Assembly: GCA_006226595.1 (NCBI GenBank)
Contig: SBGP01000048.1
Coordinates: 58,219-122,218 of the forward strand
Reading direction: 5' to 3'
DNA: 64,000 nt
DNA from: Deltaproteobacteria bacterium
GTDB lineage: Bacteria; Myxococcota_A; UBA796; GCA-2862545
Numbering within the stretch: the first letter of the stretch is position 1; the number at the start of each line of letters is the position of its first letter. The position numbers and the translations under genes were made by a program. The notes under the pieces are model-generated. The model was not told the origin of the DNA. It worked only from the letters and a program-made list of their open reading frames with translations, and did not search any database. Shown piece by piece: positions 44,574 to 52,107 of the stretch.

Positions 44574-44798
44574 TCAGGCGCCCGGCTCCGTCGCCTCCAT
44601 CTCCTTGACGCGGCGGTACACGTAGAACGCGACACTGCCGATCATCAGGAGCGGGAGGATGGTGAGAAACACGGTGGTGCCGATGAACGCGCCACGGTTG
44701 CTCTCGGTGGCCGAGAAGCAGACCGCACAGGCCTCGGCGACGCCCGGCAGCGTGAGTCCAGCGAGCGCGACCGCCCAAACGGCGTGGACGCGGCTCAC
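44574..44798 (-). CDS. Small membrane protein with CxxC motif in the oxidase operon, 74 aa
   Basis: A signal-like N terminus (HAVWAVALAGLTLPGVAEA) is followed by CAVC, then FSATESNRGAFIGTT and one membrane helix (VFLTILPLLMIGSVAFYVYRR). If the signal is cleaved after AEA, the protein would have a periplasmic CxxC next to a single anchor, suiting copper handling or thiol exchange for CuA. I know of similar small unnamed proteins beside oxidase genes but no characterised function. GTG 44798 overlaps the stop of the subunit III-like gene (GTGA), so it is real and coupled. Confidence 0.7.
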   Translation of the reverse strand: MSRVHAVWAVALAGLTLPGVAEACAVCFSATESNRGAFIGTTVFLTILPLLMIGSVAFYVYRRVKEMEATEPGA

Positions 44799-45406
44799 AG
44801 GTACACCTGCCAGTAGAGGAAGGGCCAGATCAGGACCACGAAGTACCAGAAGGCGCGCAGCGCGGTGAACGCGTGCTCGGTGAGCTCCCCGGCCCGAAGG
44901 CGCAGGGTGGCCACCGAGAGCACGAGCAGCGCCGCCACGGCATGGACCGCGTGGGTGCCGACGATCAGGTAGAAGAAGCTGCCGTAGGGGCTGGACTGCA
45001 TCGACAGGCCCTCCCCAAGCAGGTTGGCCCACTCGTAGCCCTGCAGGGCCACGAAGGCCGCGCCGAGTCCGAGCGAGGCGAGTACGGGCGGTACGGCCTT
45101 GTCAGCGCCCTCGGCGAACTTGCGACCACCGAACCACATCGCCCCGCCACTCGCGAGGAGCAGGAGCGTGTTGAAGCCGGTGAACGCGATGGGCAGACGG
45201 GGCTGGCCCGGCGGCGGCCACGCGTCGGCCGGCATGCCGGCGCGCACGACCGCGTACGCGGAGATGAGACCGGCGAAGAGCATGACCTCCGCGCCGATGA
45301 ACAGGATCATGCCGAGCACTTCGTTGGGCACGATCTGCCGCTGCTCCCGGGTGGGCGCAGGGTGGATCAGCCGCAAGTCACGCTTCTCGGACATGGTTCC
45401 CGCCAT
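44795..45406 (-). CDS. Cytochrome c oxidase subunit III-like protein (second copy)
   Basis: A 203-aa protein with five hydrophobic helices. NEVLGMILFIGAEVMLFAGLISAYAVVR and LQGYEWANLLGEGLSMQSSPYGSFFYLIVGTHAVHAVAALLVL match heme-copper oxidase subunit III, with the conserved Glu and GTHAxHxxxG. The copy at 46013-46588 is a separate paralogue. ATG 45406 is taken as start; ATG 45394 (MSEKRD) is equally possible and has a GGGA nearby. Confidence 0.88.
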   Translation of the reverse strand: MAGTMSEKRDLRLIHPAPTREQRQIVPNEVLGMILFIGAEVMLFAGLISAYAVVRAGMPADAWPPPGQPRLPIAFTGFNTLLLLASGGAMWFGGRKFAEGADKAVPPVLASLGLGAAFVALQGYEWANLLGEGLSMQSSPYGSFFYLIVGTHAVHAVAALLVLSVATLRLRAGELTEHAFTALRAFWYFVVLIWPFLYWQVYL

Positions 45407-45409
45407 GGT

Positions 45410-46000
45410 CTAGTGACCGCCCTCGGCCTTGTGCTCGCCCTCGGCCTTGTGCTCGCCCTCGGCGGCGTGGTCGTCCTCGGCCTTGCCGTGGTCGCCCTCG
45501 GCAGCGTGGCCGCCCTCGGCCTTGTGCTCGCCCTCGGCAGCGTGGTCGCCCTCGGCGGCGTGGTCACCACCGTGCGCACCCTCGGCAGCGTGGTCGCCAC
45601 CGTGACCGTGGCCACCGGCCGCACCGGCCGCCATGCCGCGCTCCACCGCCGCCTTCGCCGCAACGTTCTCCCAGTTGGAGCCGTTGTGGTTCATGACGTC
45701 GGTCGCGGTACCCGCGAAGAACAGGCCCATGAACGCGAGGCAGGTGATGAGGATGTAGTGGATGATCGGCTGCTCGAGCGGCACGTGCATGAAGTTCTTG
45801 ATGACCAGCCAGGCCTTCCAGAACGCGATGCCGAACGCGGTGATCAGGGTGATCGCCTGGATGCCGGTGAGCTCACCGACCTCCGGACCGATGACCGAGA
45901 TGATGAACAGACCGCAGAGCGTCGCCCACACCTGGACGTAGTGCTTCTCCATCTGCCCGAGCGGCCCGACGTTGATGTACTCAGCTTCGTGGTGACCCAT
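45410..46000 (-). CDS. Cytochrome c oxidase subunit IV-like protein with His-rich tail
   Basis: A 196-aa protein. Three membrane helices (VWATLCGLFIISVIG, AITLITAFGIAFWKAWLVIKNFMHV, IIHYILITCLAFMGLFFAGTATD) match the small bacterial subunit IV family. After residue ~125 a tail of GDHAAEG / GEHKAEG repeats carries 13 histidines in about 67 residues, with many Asp and Glu. The tail is not typical of the family and should bind copper or zinc. The tail DNA is a tandem repeat. Confidence 0.8.
   Translation of the reverse strand: MGHHEAEYINVGPLGQMEKHYVQVWATLCGLFIISVIGPEVGELTGIQAITLITAFGIAFWKAWLVIKNFMHVPLEQPIIHYILITCLAFMGLFFAGTATDVMNHNGSNWENVAAKAAVERGMAAGAAGGHGHGGDHAAEGAHGGDHAAEGDHAAEGEHKAEGGHAAEGDHGKAEDDHAAEGEHKAEGEHKAEGGH
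45416..45620. repeat. Tandem repeat encoding His-rich oxidase tail
   Basis: Plus-strand units such as CCTCGGCCTTGTGCTCG and CCTCGGCGGCGTGGTCG recur about a dozen times in phases of 15-21 bp. They encode GDHAAEG/GEHKAEG on the minus strand in the subunit IV-like gene. Length polymorphism by slippage would stay in frame when the unit is a multiple of three. Confidence 0.8.
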
Positions 46001-46012
46001 GGGACGCTCCGC

Positions 46013-46588
46013 CTACTTGGCGATGTAGAGAAGGGGGAAGAGGAAGATCCACACGAGGTCGACGAAGTGCCAGTACAGGCCGACGTTCTCGACGCGGTGG
46101 AGCTCCTCGTTCTTCTTCGCCGTCTGCGCCACGAACAGCATGATGATCATGCCGGCGATGACGTGCGACGCGTGGATGCCCGCAGCCGTGTAGTAGAAGC
46201 TCCAGAACGGCGCCGCCGTGATCGTGTAGCCGTGGCTGATCTCGCCGTACCACTCGTACGCCTTGAGGCAGAGGAACATGCCGCCACCGAGGGCGGTCAG
46301 GTAGAGCCAGCGCGCGGCGGTGGCCCCCTCCTTCTTCTCGGCGAAGTGGTGAGCCTGGACCGCGAACAGCGACGAGGTCAGCAGGATGAAGGTGTTGATC
46401 GCGCCGATCCAGGTCTGCGTGTGCGCCGCGTCGTAGGCCCACTCGGGGTGGCCGAGGCGGTGCATCAGGTAGGAGATCAGGACGCCACCGAAGATGACGA
46501 TCTCCGACCCGATGAGCCAGTAGACCGCGAGCTTTGCGGTGGGGATGCCCGTGGCCGAGCGAGTGTTCGCGATGGGCTTGCCGTGCAT
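46013..46588 (-). CDS. Cytochrome c oxidase subunit III
   Basis: A 191-aa five-helix protein of the short bacterial form. AVYWLIGSEIVIFGGVLISYLMHR, FILLTSSLFAVQAHHFAEKK, LKAYEWYGEISHGYTIT and the GIHASHVIAGMIIMLFV helix match CoxC/CtaE, including the Glu in the second motif and the HxxH pair. It lies 69 bp after coxA and 12 bp before the subunit IV gene. Confidence 0.9.
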   Translation of the reverse strand: MHGKPIANTRSATGIPTAKLAVYWLIGSEIVIFGGVLISYLMHRLGHPEWAYDAAHTQTWIGAINTFILLTSSLFAVQAHHFAEKKEGATAARWLYLTALGGGMFLCLKAYEWYGEISHGYTITAAPFWSFYYTAAGIHASHVIAGMIIMLFVAQTAKKNEELHRVENVGLYWHFVDLVWIFLFPLLYIAK

Positions 46589-46657
46589 GGGTTCAGCCTG
46601 TGCGGTGAGAAGTGATGCAGGGGGAAACTCGGGGGCGCCAGCGGCGCCCGCCGAGGC

Positions 46658-48379
46658 CTAGTTCGGCACGTTCTGGGGCCAGTAGTCCTCGTCGCGACCC
46701 TCGACACCGTACTCGTACGGGCCGCGGTACACGGTCGGGAGCTGGTCCGCAGGCCAGTTGCCGTGGCCCGGGGGCGACTCGGTCGTCCACTCCAGCGTGC
46801 AGCCCTTCCACGGGTTCTTCGAAGCCTTCTCGCCGAAGAACATGCTGTAGAAGAAGTTGAACAGGAAGAGGAACTGCGCGAGCAGCAGGATGACGAGCGA
46901 CACGGTCGCCAGGATGCGGAGAGCCTGGAGGTCGGGCGTCGAGAGCTGCGCGAAGTGGTTGTAGTTGTAGATGCGGCGATGCTGGCCGGCGGCACCGAGC
47001 ACGAACAGCGGGATGAAGATGCCGTTCACGGCAATCGCGGTGATCCAGAAGTGCACCTGACCCAGGGTCTCGTTCATCATCCGCCCGAACATCTTCGGGA
47101 ACCAGTAGGTCAGCGCGGTGAAGCTGCCGATGATGGCGATGGGGAAGAAGGTGTAGTGGAAGTGCGCGATGACGTAGTAGCTGTCGTGCAGGTAGATGTC
47201 GGAGCCGGAAGCACCGAGCGGGATGCCGGTGACGCCGCCGATCATGAACAGCGCGATGAACGAGAGGGCCCAGAGCATCGGCGTCTTGAAGCGGATGGAG
47301 CCGCCGTAGAGCGTCGCGATGAACAGGAACATCATCTCCGCAATCGGGATGGAGATGAGCACGGTGGTCACCGTGAACACGTTCGCCATGCGGGGGTCGA
47401 TGCCCGCGATGAACTGGTGGTGCGCCCAGACGAAGAAGGACAGCACGCCGGTACCGATGGCCGTGTACAGGATCGTCTTGTAGCCGAAGAGCTTCTTGCG
47501 GCTGAAGGTCGTGATGACCTCGGCGACGATGCCGGTGGCCGGGAGGAGCACGACGTACACCTCGGGGTGGCCGAAGAACCAGAAGAGGTGCTGCCAGAGG
47601 ATCGGGTCACCACCGGCCTTCGGGTCGAAGAAGTGGGTGCCGAGGTTCTGGTCGAAGGCGAGCATGACCGCGCCAGCCATGAGCGGACCGACGGAGGCCA
47701 TGAACAGGATGCTGGCGATGCAGATCATCCACACGACCATCGGGACATCGCTCCAGCGCATGCCGGGGGCACGGCTGTTCATCGCGGTCGTGATGAAGTT
47801 GATACCGCCGATGAGGAACGCGATGAACTCGAGGGCCACGGCGACGAGCCACAGCGTCGAGCCCCAGGGCGTGAGGTTGTAGTCGGGGTTCGCGGAGAGC
47901 GGCGGGTAGGCCGTCCACGCGCCACCGAAGCCGCCCTGCGGGACCAGGAAGCTCGCGATGATGACGACCACGGAGACCGCGAACACCTGGTAGGACAGGC
48001 GGTTCAGGCGCGGGAACACCATGTCATCCGCGCCGATCATCAGCGGGATGAGGTAGTTGCCGAAGGCCGCGATGAGCACGGGCATGGCAACCCAGAAGAT
48101 CATCACGGTGCCGTGGTTCGTGACCAGAGCGTTGTACTCGGTCGGCGACACCACCCCGTAGAACGGCACGCTGATGCCCGGGAAGGCGAGCTGCATGCGG
48201 AACACGTAGGGGAAGAACCCGCCGAACAGGGCCATGAACATGCCCGTCAGCAGGTACTGCATGCCGATGACCTTGTGGTCGGTGGACCAGAAGTACTTCA
48301 GGAAGAAGTTCTCTTCGTGGTGATGGTCGTCGTGGGCGCCGTGACCATGGGCATGGTGCGTGCTGGCGGGCTCAGACAT
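46658..48379 (-). CDS. coxA: Cytochrome c oxidase subunit I (aa3 type)
   Basis: A 573-aa protein with twelve membrane helices. Ligands are all present: H89 in TNHGTVMIF (heme a), H271, E273 and Y275 in WFFGHPEVYVVLLP (CuB ligand, gating Glu, cross-linked Tyr), H320 and H321 in WAHHQF (CuB), H406 and H408 in AHFHYT. The GHPEVY form marks an A1-type proton-pumping oxidase. The N terminus is unusually His-rich (HHAHGHGAHDDHHHEE, residues 8-23), which is not usual for CoxA. The start follows AGAGGAACGTC. Confidence 0.97.
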   Translation of the reverse strand: MSEPASTHHAHGHGAHDDHHHEENFFLKYFWSTDHKVIGMQYLLTGMFMALFGGFFPYVFRMQLAFPGISVPFYGVVSPTEYNALVTNHGTVMIFWVAMPVLIAAFGNYLIPLMIGADDMVFPRLNRLSYQVFAVSVVVIIASFLVPQGGFGGAWTAYPPLSANPDYNLTPWGSTLWLVAVALEFIAFLIGGINFITTAMNSRAPGMRWSDVPMVVWMICIASILFMASVGPLMAGAVMLAFDQNLGTHFFDPKAGGDPILWQHLFWFFGHPEVYVVLLPATGIVAEVITTFSRKKLFGYKTILYTAIGTGVLSFFVWAHHQFIAGIDPRMANVFTVTTVLISIPIAEMMFLFIATLYGGSIRFKTPMLWALSFIALFMIGGVTGIPLGASGSDIYLHDSYYVIAHFHYTFFPIAIIGSFTALTYWFPKMFGRMMNETLGQVHFWITAIAVNGIFIPLFVLGAAGQHRRIYNYNHFAQLSTPDLQALRILATVSLVILLLAQFLFLFNFFYSMFFGEKASKNPWKGCTLEWTTESPPGHGNWPADQLPTVYRGPYEYGVEGRDEDYWPQNVPN

Positions 48380-48480
48380 GACGTTCCTCTTGTGCGGACG
48401 TGGTCCGCGGGTCAGGCACGACTCCGCGCCACTCGGCGGCGGCAGGCAGGAGTCGGTACTGGAAAGTGGCGATCAACGGA

Positions 48481-49149
48481 TCAGGTGCCCTTCTTGGAGG
48501 CGATCCAGGCAGCGTGGTCCTCGGCGCTCTCGATATGGATGCGAGCACCCATGATGCCGTGACCGATGCCGCACATCTCGGCGCACTGGATGTCGTACAC
48601 GCCCGTGTGCATGGGCTCGAACCATCCGGTGATCACGCGACCCGGGACCGCGTCCTGCTTGAGGCGGAACACCGGCACGCTGAAGCTGTGCAGGACGTCG
48701 CGGCTCTCGAGCTGGAAGTGGTAGGTCATGCCTTCCTGCACGTGCAGCTCGTCGACGGTCTTGATGTCGTCGTCGGTGCCGAGCTCGCCATCCTCACCGG
48801 GATGCACGAAGCTCCACGCCCACTGCTGCGACACGATGCGGATCGTCGCATCGGCCTCGGGCAGGTTCTGCTTCACGTTGTACCAGGTCTGCACCGCGAA
48901 GAAGATCACGCCCACATCGCAGAGGATGATCAGGATGTGCGGGATGTTGATCCACTTCTTGAGGTGCTTCTCCTTGCCGGTCACGTACGTGGTCGGCACG
49001 CCCTCCCGGTAGCGGTACCGGAACAGCAGGTAGAAGAACATCCCCTGAACGAGGAAGAACCAGAAGCCCACGACCATGTGGATGCCGAAGAACAGCTGGT
49101 CGATGTCGCCAGCAAACGTGCTGACGGGCTGGATGAGACGCTCGATCAT
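48481..49149 (-). CDS. coxB: Cytochrome c oxidase subunit II with CuA site
   Basis: A 222-aa protein with two N-terminal membrane helices and a cupredoxin domain. All CuA ligands are present: H154 in DVLHSF, then C189, E191, C193, H197 and M200 in CAEMCGIGHGIM. RIVSQQWAWSFVHPG is the aromatic electron-entry region. No C-terminal cytochrome c is fused, so a separate cytochrome must donate electrons; two are encoded in this operon. The ATG overlaps the stop of the upstream microprotein (ATGA). Confidence 0.96.
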   Translation of the reverse strand: MIERLIQPVSTFAGDIDQLFFGIHMVVGFWFFLVQGMFFYLLFRYRYREGVPTTYVTGKEKHLKKWINIPHILIILCDVGVIFFAVQTWYNVKQNLPEADATIRIVSQQWAWSFVHPGEDGELGTDDDIKTVDELHVQEGMTYHFQLESRDVLHSFSVPVFRLKQDAVPGRVITGWFEPMHTGVYDIQCAEMCGIGHGIMGARIHIESAEDHAAWIASKKGT

Positions 49150-49271
49150 GGGACGTTCTCCGTCATGAACTGGGCGATCACCGTCGCCGCTCCGAAGAAC
49201 ATGATCGACATCACGATCGTGATGATGAAGATCTTACGGAGGACGGTATCAGGACTCTCTTCCGCGGCCAT
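49146..49271 (-). CDS. 41-aa membrane microprotein at the head of the coxBAC genes
   Basis: A short frame beginning MAAEESPDTVLRKI, with one hydrophobic helix FIITIVMSIMFFGAATVIAQF. GGAG precedes the start by about nine bases. The stop overlaps the coxB start by ATGA and the gene begins 26 bp after the di-heme cytochrome gene, so it is an authentic-looking cistron. By position it may be an accessory oxidase subunit or assembly factor; no family recognised. Confidence 0.7.
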   Translation of the reverse strand: MAAEESPDTVLRKIFIITIVMSIMFFGAATVIAQFMTENVP

Positions 49272-49297
49272 TGGCGGTACTCCGGAGCGAGAGGTGG

Positions 49298-49966
49298 CTA
49301 CTTGAGGCTGCGGACGTAAGCGATGACATCCTTCATGGCCTGCTCGTCAGCGAGCGTCTTGGCCATGGGAGCCATCTGGGCGCCCTCGACGTCATCGGGG
49401 TGAGCCCCGCGGACGCCGTCCTTGAAGTTCTTGAGCTGGGTCAGGGCGTACCAGTCGTCCACATGGGCGATCGGAGGCGCGTTGAGCGCCTCGTTGCCCT
49501 TGCCGTCGGCCTGGTGGCAGGCGGCACAGGTGGCGTACGCGGTCTTGCCCTTGGCGACGTCACCGTCGAGAACGCTGGCGTTCGCGACCGGCTTCATCTG
49601 GGAGACGTGCTCGGCAACGCGGCTGATCTGGCCATCGTTGGTGAGCGCGAGCGACATCGGACGCATCTTCATGCCCATGATGTCGTCGAAGTGGGTACCC
49701 CGGACGCCGCTCTGGAACTTGTGGACCTGACGGTCGACATACCAGGCGGGCAGGCCGGCGATGGACGGGGCGCCAACGCCCTGGTGGCCTTCGCCGTCGA
49801 CGCCGTGGCACTGCTGGCAGTACTCGACGTAGACCGTCTTGCCATCTGCCTCGGCGGCGTTGCTGGTCACGGTGGCGAGCGCCTTGCTGGGGTGCTCGCA
49901 GCCGGAACCGCCCACGAGCAGGGACGTGGCCACCCCAAGGACGGCCAGAGTGGACTTCACCTTCAT
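49298..49966 (-). CDS. Di-heme cytochrome c lipoprotein
   Basis: A 222-aa protein with signal MKVKSTLAVLGVATSLLVGGSGC and a terminal lipobox Cys. Two class I cytochrome c domains follow, with heme sites CQQCH and CAACH about 100 residues apart and axial-Met candidates (MGMKMRPMSLAL, GAQMAPMAKTL). Tandem cytochromes of this c4-like layout pass electrons to the CuA site of aa3/cbb3 oxidases. It lies upstream of coxB in the operon, 119 bp after ctaB. Confidence 0.88.
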   Translation of the reverse strand: MKVKSTLAVLGVATSLLVGGSGCEHPSKALATVTSNAAEADGKTVYVEYCQQCHGVDGEGHQGVGAPSIAGLPAWYVDRQVHKFQSGVRGTHFDDIMGMKMRPMSLALTNDGQISRVAEHVSQMKPVANASVLDGDVAKGKTAYATCAACHQADGKGNEALNAPPIAHVDDWYALTQLKNFKDGVRGAHPDDVEGAQMAPMAKTLADEQAMKDVIAYVRSLK

Positions 49967-50085
49967 CGGTCGGGGCTCCTGTCGGCCCGGCGTCGCGCGA
50001 GCCACCGTCCCCTCCCCCGGAATCACGGGAAGGGCGGAGGCTCGTCTATGCGTGCGCCAGGTACGAGGCAAGGTGGAGAAGAGCA

Positions 50086-51003
50086 TCAGGCGGCTCCCAT
50101 CGCGAAGAGGTCGAACAGCATCGCGAGGAAGACGAGGGCAAGGTGCTTGACCGAGCCCTTGAAAACGGCCCAATCGGTCTGCGGGTCCTGGTCGACCAGG
50201 GACTTCACGACGAGCCAGAGGAAGTAGAGATTCGCGGCGAAGGCACCGACGCCGTACACGCTGCCGAGGATCCCGAGCCACCAGGGCATCATGGACACGG
50301 CAAACAGGGCGAGGGTGTAGCCGAGCGAACGCCAGCGGGTGGGCTGGTCACCGATGACGTTGGGCATCATCGGGAAGTCGGCCGCGGCGTACTCCTTCTT
50401 CCGGTAGATCGCGATCGCCCAGAAGTGCGGGGGCGTCCACAGGAAGATGATCAGGAACAGCAGCCACGCGCCGAGGCTGATCCCGCCTTCGGCAGCCGCC
50501 GAGGCGATGAGCGGCGCGGTACCACCGGCAGCACCACCGATGACGATGTTCTGCGGGGTGCGCGGCTTGAGCCACATGGTGTAGACGCCGACGTAGAACA
50601 CGATCGTGCCGAGGCCGACCGCCGCCGCGAGGCCACCGCCAATCCACCACAGGATCGCGGTGGAGAGCACGGTAAGGATCGCGCCGTAGGCGAGGACGAT
50701 GTGCGGCAGCACGGAGGCCGCGGGCAGCGGGCGACGGCGCGTGCGTGCCATCTTCGCGTCTGCCTCGCGCTCCCAGTAGGCGTTGAGCGCCGACGAGGCG
50801 CCGCCGGCGAAGGCGGTGCCCACGAGGACCCAGAACATGCGCGTCAGGCTCGGGAAACCAGCCTCGCTCATGCCGAGCGCGGGCAGGCCCGTGAACAGCA
50901 CGAGCGCCATGACGCGCGGACGGGTGATGTCCACGTACAGACGGAGCGTGTCGCGGAAGCTGCGCTCCGGCGCGAGCTCGAGAGTCTCGGGAACCGAGCT
51001 CAT
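50086..51003 (-). CDS. ctaB: Protoheme IX farnesyltransferase (heme O synthase)
   Basis: A 305-aa UbiA-family prenyltransferase that converts heme b to heme o. NAYWEREADAKMARTRRRPLPAA is the first Asp-rich substrate-binding motif (N-x-x-x-D-x-x-x-D), and WTPPHFWAIAIYRKKEYAAADFPMMP is the second conserved loop of heme O synthases. ATG 51003 overlaps the ctaA stop by ATGA, so the two are coupled and act in sequence. Confidence 0.95.
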   Translation of the reverse strand: MSSVPETLELAPERSFRDTLRLYVDITRPRVMALVLFTGLPALGMSEAGFPSLTRMFWVLVGTAFAGGASSALNAYWEREADAKMARTRRRPLPAASVLPHIVLAYGAILTVLSTAILWWIGGGLAAAVGLGTIVFYVGVYTMWLKPRTPQNIVIGGAAGGTAPLIASAAAEGGISLGAWLLFLIIFLWTPPHFWAIAIYRKKEYAAADFPMMPNVIGDQPTRWRSLGYTLALFAVSMMPWWLGILGSVYGVGAFAANLYFLWLVVKSLVDQDPQTDWAVFKGSVKHLALVFLAMLFDLFAMGAA

Positions 51004-51947
51004 CGGCCCTCCACGGCGATGGCGTCGACCGGCGAAGACGCGGAGTTGGTGCTGGTCTGCGCCAGCGGGGCCCGCCACAGCTCGAAGTGGAGCCAGGTCG
51101 TGGAGAGCACGATGGCGGCGGCGCCAGCGCTGTGCGCGAGCGTGACCTCGACCGGCATGCGGAGCAGCACGTTCGCCACGCCGATGCTGGCCTGGACCAG
51201 GATGGCGGCAAACACGAGCACCGCAGCCTTGCCCGCGCGACCGCGCACGCCCTGCACGGCCAGGTTGAGCAACCCGGCGCCGAGCAGCGTGTACGCGACG
51301 ATGCGATGGGTGACCTGCAGGCCGATGAGTCCCTCGAAGGTCGGGAACCAGACGTCACCGTTGCAGCCCGGCCACGTCCCGCAGGCGAGGCCCGCATGGC
51401 TGGCGGCAACGAGGCCACCGAGCACGAGCTGCGCCGGGACCAGCAGGAGCAGGAGACCGGCGACGCCGCGCTGCGCGACGCTCACCGGCGCACGCTCGGG
51501 TCCGCGCTCGATGTCCCAGAGGGTCAGCGCGTGGACGAGCAGCAGCAGGCAGAAGGTGTTGCCGGTGACGAGATGGCTGGCGACGGTCCACTCGGCGAGC
51601 AGCTCGAGGACCGTGAGTCCACCGAGCACCACCTGGGAACCGAGCGCGACCGCGGCGAGCAGCGACAGCGGCCACATGCGGGCACGAAGACGCTCGTCGC
51701 GCAGGATGCGGAAGGTCATGCCCAGGAAGCCGAGGGACACGAGGCCCGCGAGCACCCGGTGACCGAACTCCATGTAGACCTGGAAGTCGAACGCAGGGAC
51801 GACCTCGCCGAAGCACAGCGGCCAGTCGGGACAAGCCAAGCCCGCGCCGTGAACGCGCACGGCACTACCGAAGACCAGCAGGACGTAGGTCACTGCGGTC
51901 AGGCCAGTCGCGAAGACTGCGAGGCTGCGCGTGGACGAGTTCGACAC
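51000..51947 (-). CDS. ctaA: Heme A synthase (COX15/CtaA family)
   Basis: A 315-aa protein with eight membrane helices that oxidises heme o to heme a. AVRVHGAGLACPDWPLCFG near residue 30 is the conserved loop of the family, and a second GLACGTWPGCNG lies in the second half. EFGHRVLAG and HLVTGN carry two heme histidines; THRIVAY and LAHSAGA the others. The Cys pairs in the extracellular loops fit the type with disulfides. GTG 51947 follows CCGGAGTCTGA. First gene of the oxidase operon. Confidence 0.93.
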   Translation of the reverse strand: MSNSSTRSLAVFATGLTAVTYVLLVFGSAVRVHGAGLACPDWPLCFGEVVPAFDFQVYMEFGHRVLAGLVSLGFLGMTFRILRDERLRARMWPLSLLAAVALGSQVVLGGLTVLELLAEWTVASHLVTGNTFCLLLLVHALTLWDIERGPERAPVSVAQRGVAGLLLLLVPAQLVLGGLVAASHAGLACGTWPGCNGDVWFPTFEGLIGLQVTHRIVAYTLLGAGLLNLAVQGVRGRAGKAAVLVFAAILVQASIGVANVLLRMPVEVTLAHSAGAAAIVLSTTWLHFELWRAPLAQTSTNSASSPVDAIAVEGR

Positions 51948-52107
51948 TCAGACTCCGGGTCATAAGGTCGGCCTCGTATGATGCCGGCGGTGCCGCCACA
52001 ACGCGCCGCCGCATTCCGTTGCAGATCTTTCGGGGCCAGAGCCCTTGCCGAAGCGGATCCGCGTGCCAACCAACGCCGGATGGCGTCAGTCGGCTGTCAC
52101 GACCCGC
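51948..52107. other. Intergenic region upstream of ctaA
   Basis: About 160 bp. It should carry the promoter for the oxidase operon on the minus strand. Candidate -10-like hexamers are TTATGA and TACGAG (read on the minus strand) about 20-40 bp from the ctaA start, with no convincing -35. No palindrome or RNA gene is evident. Confidence 0.3.

Noticed and set aside
45416..45620. Possible CRISPR or noncoding tandem array
   Set aside because: Repeat lies in the reading frame of the subunit IV gene and encodes a His-rich tail.
44873..46615. 580-codon plus-strand frame opposite the oxidase subunits
   Set aside because: Complement of subunit III and IV genes whose helices and motifs are clear.
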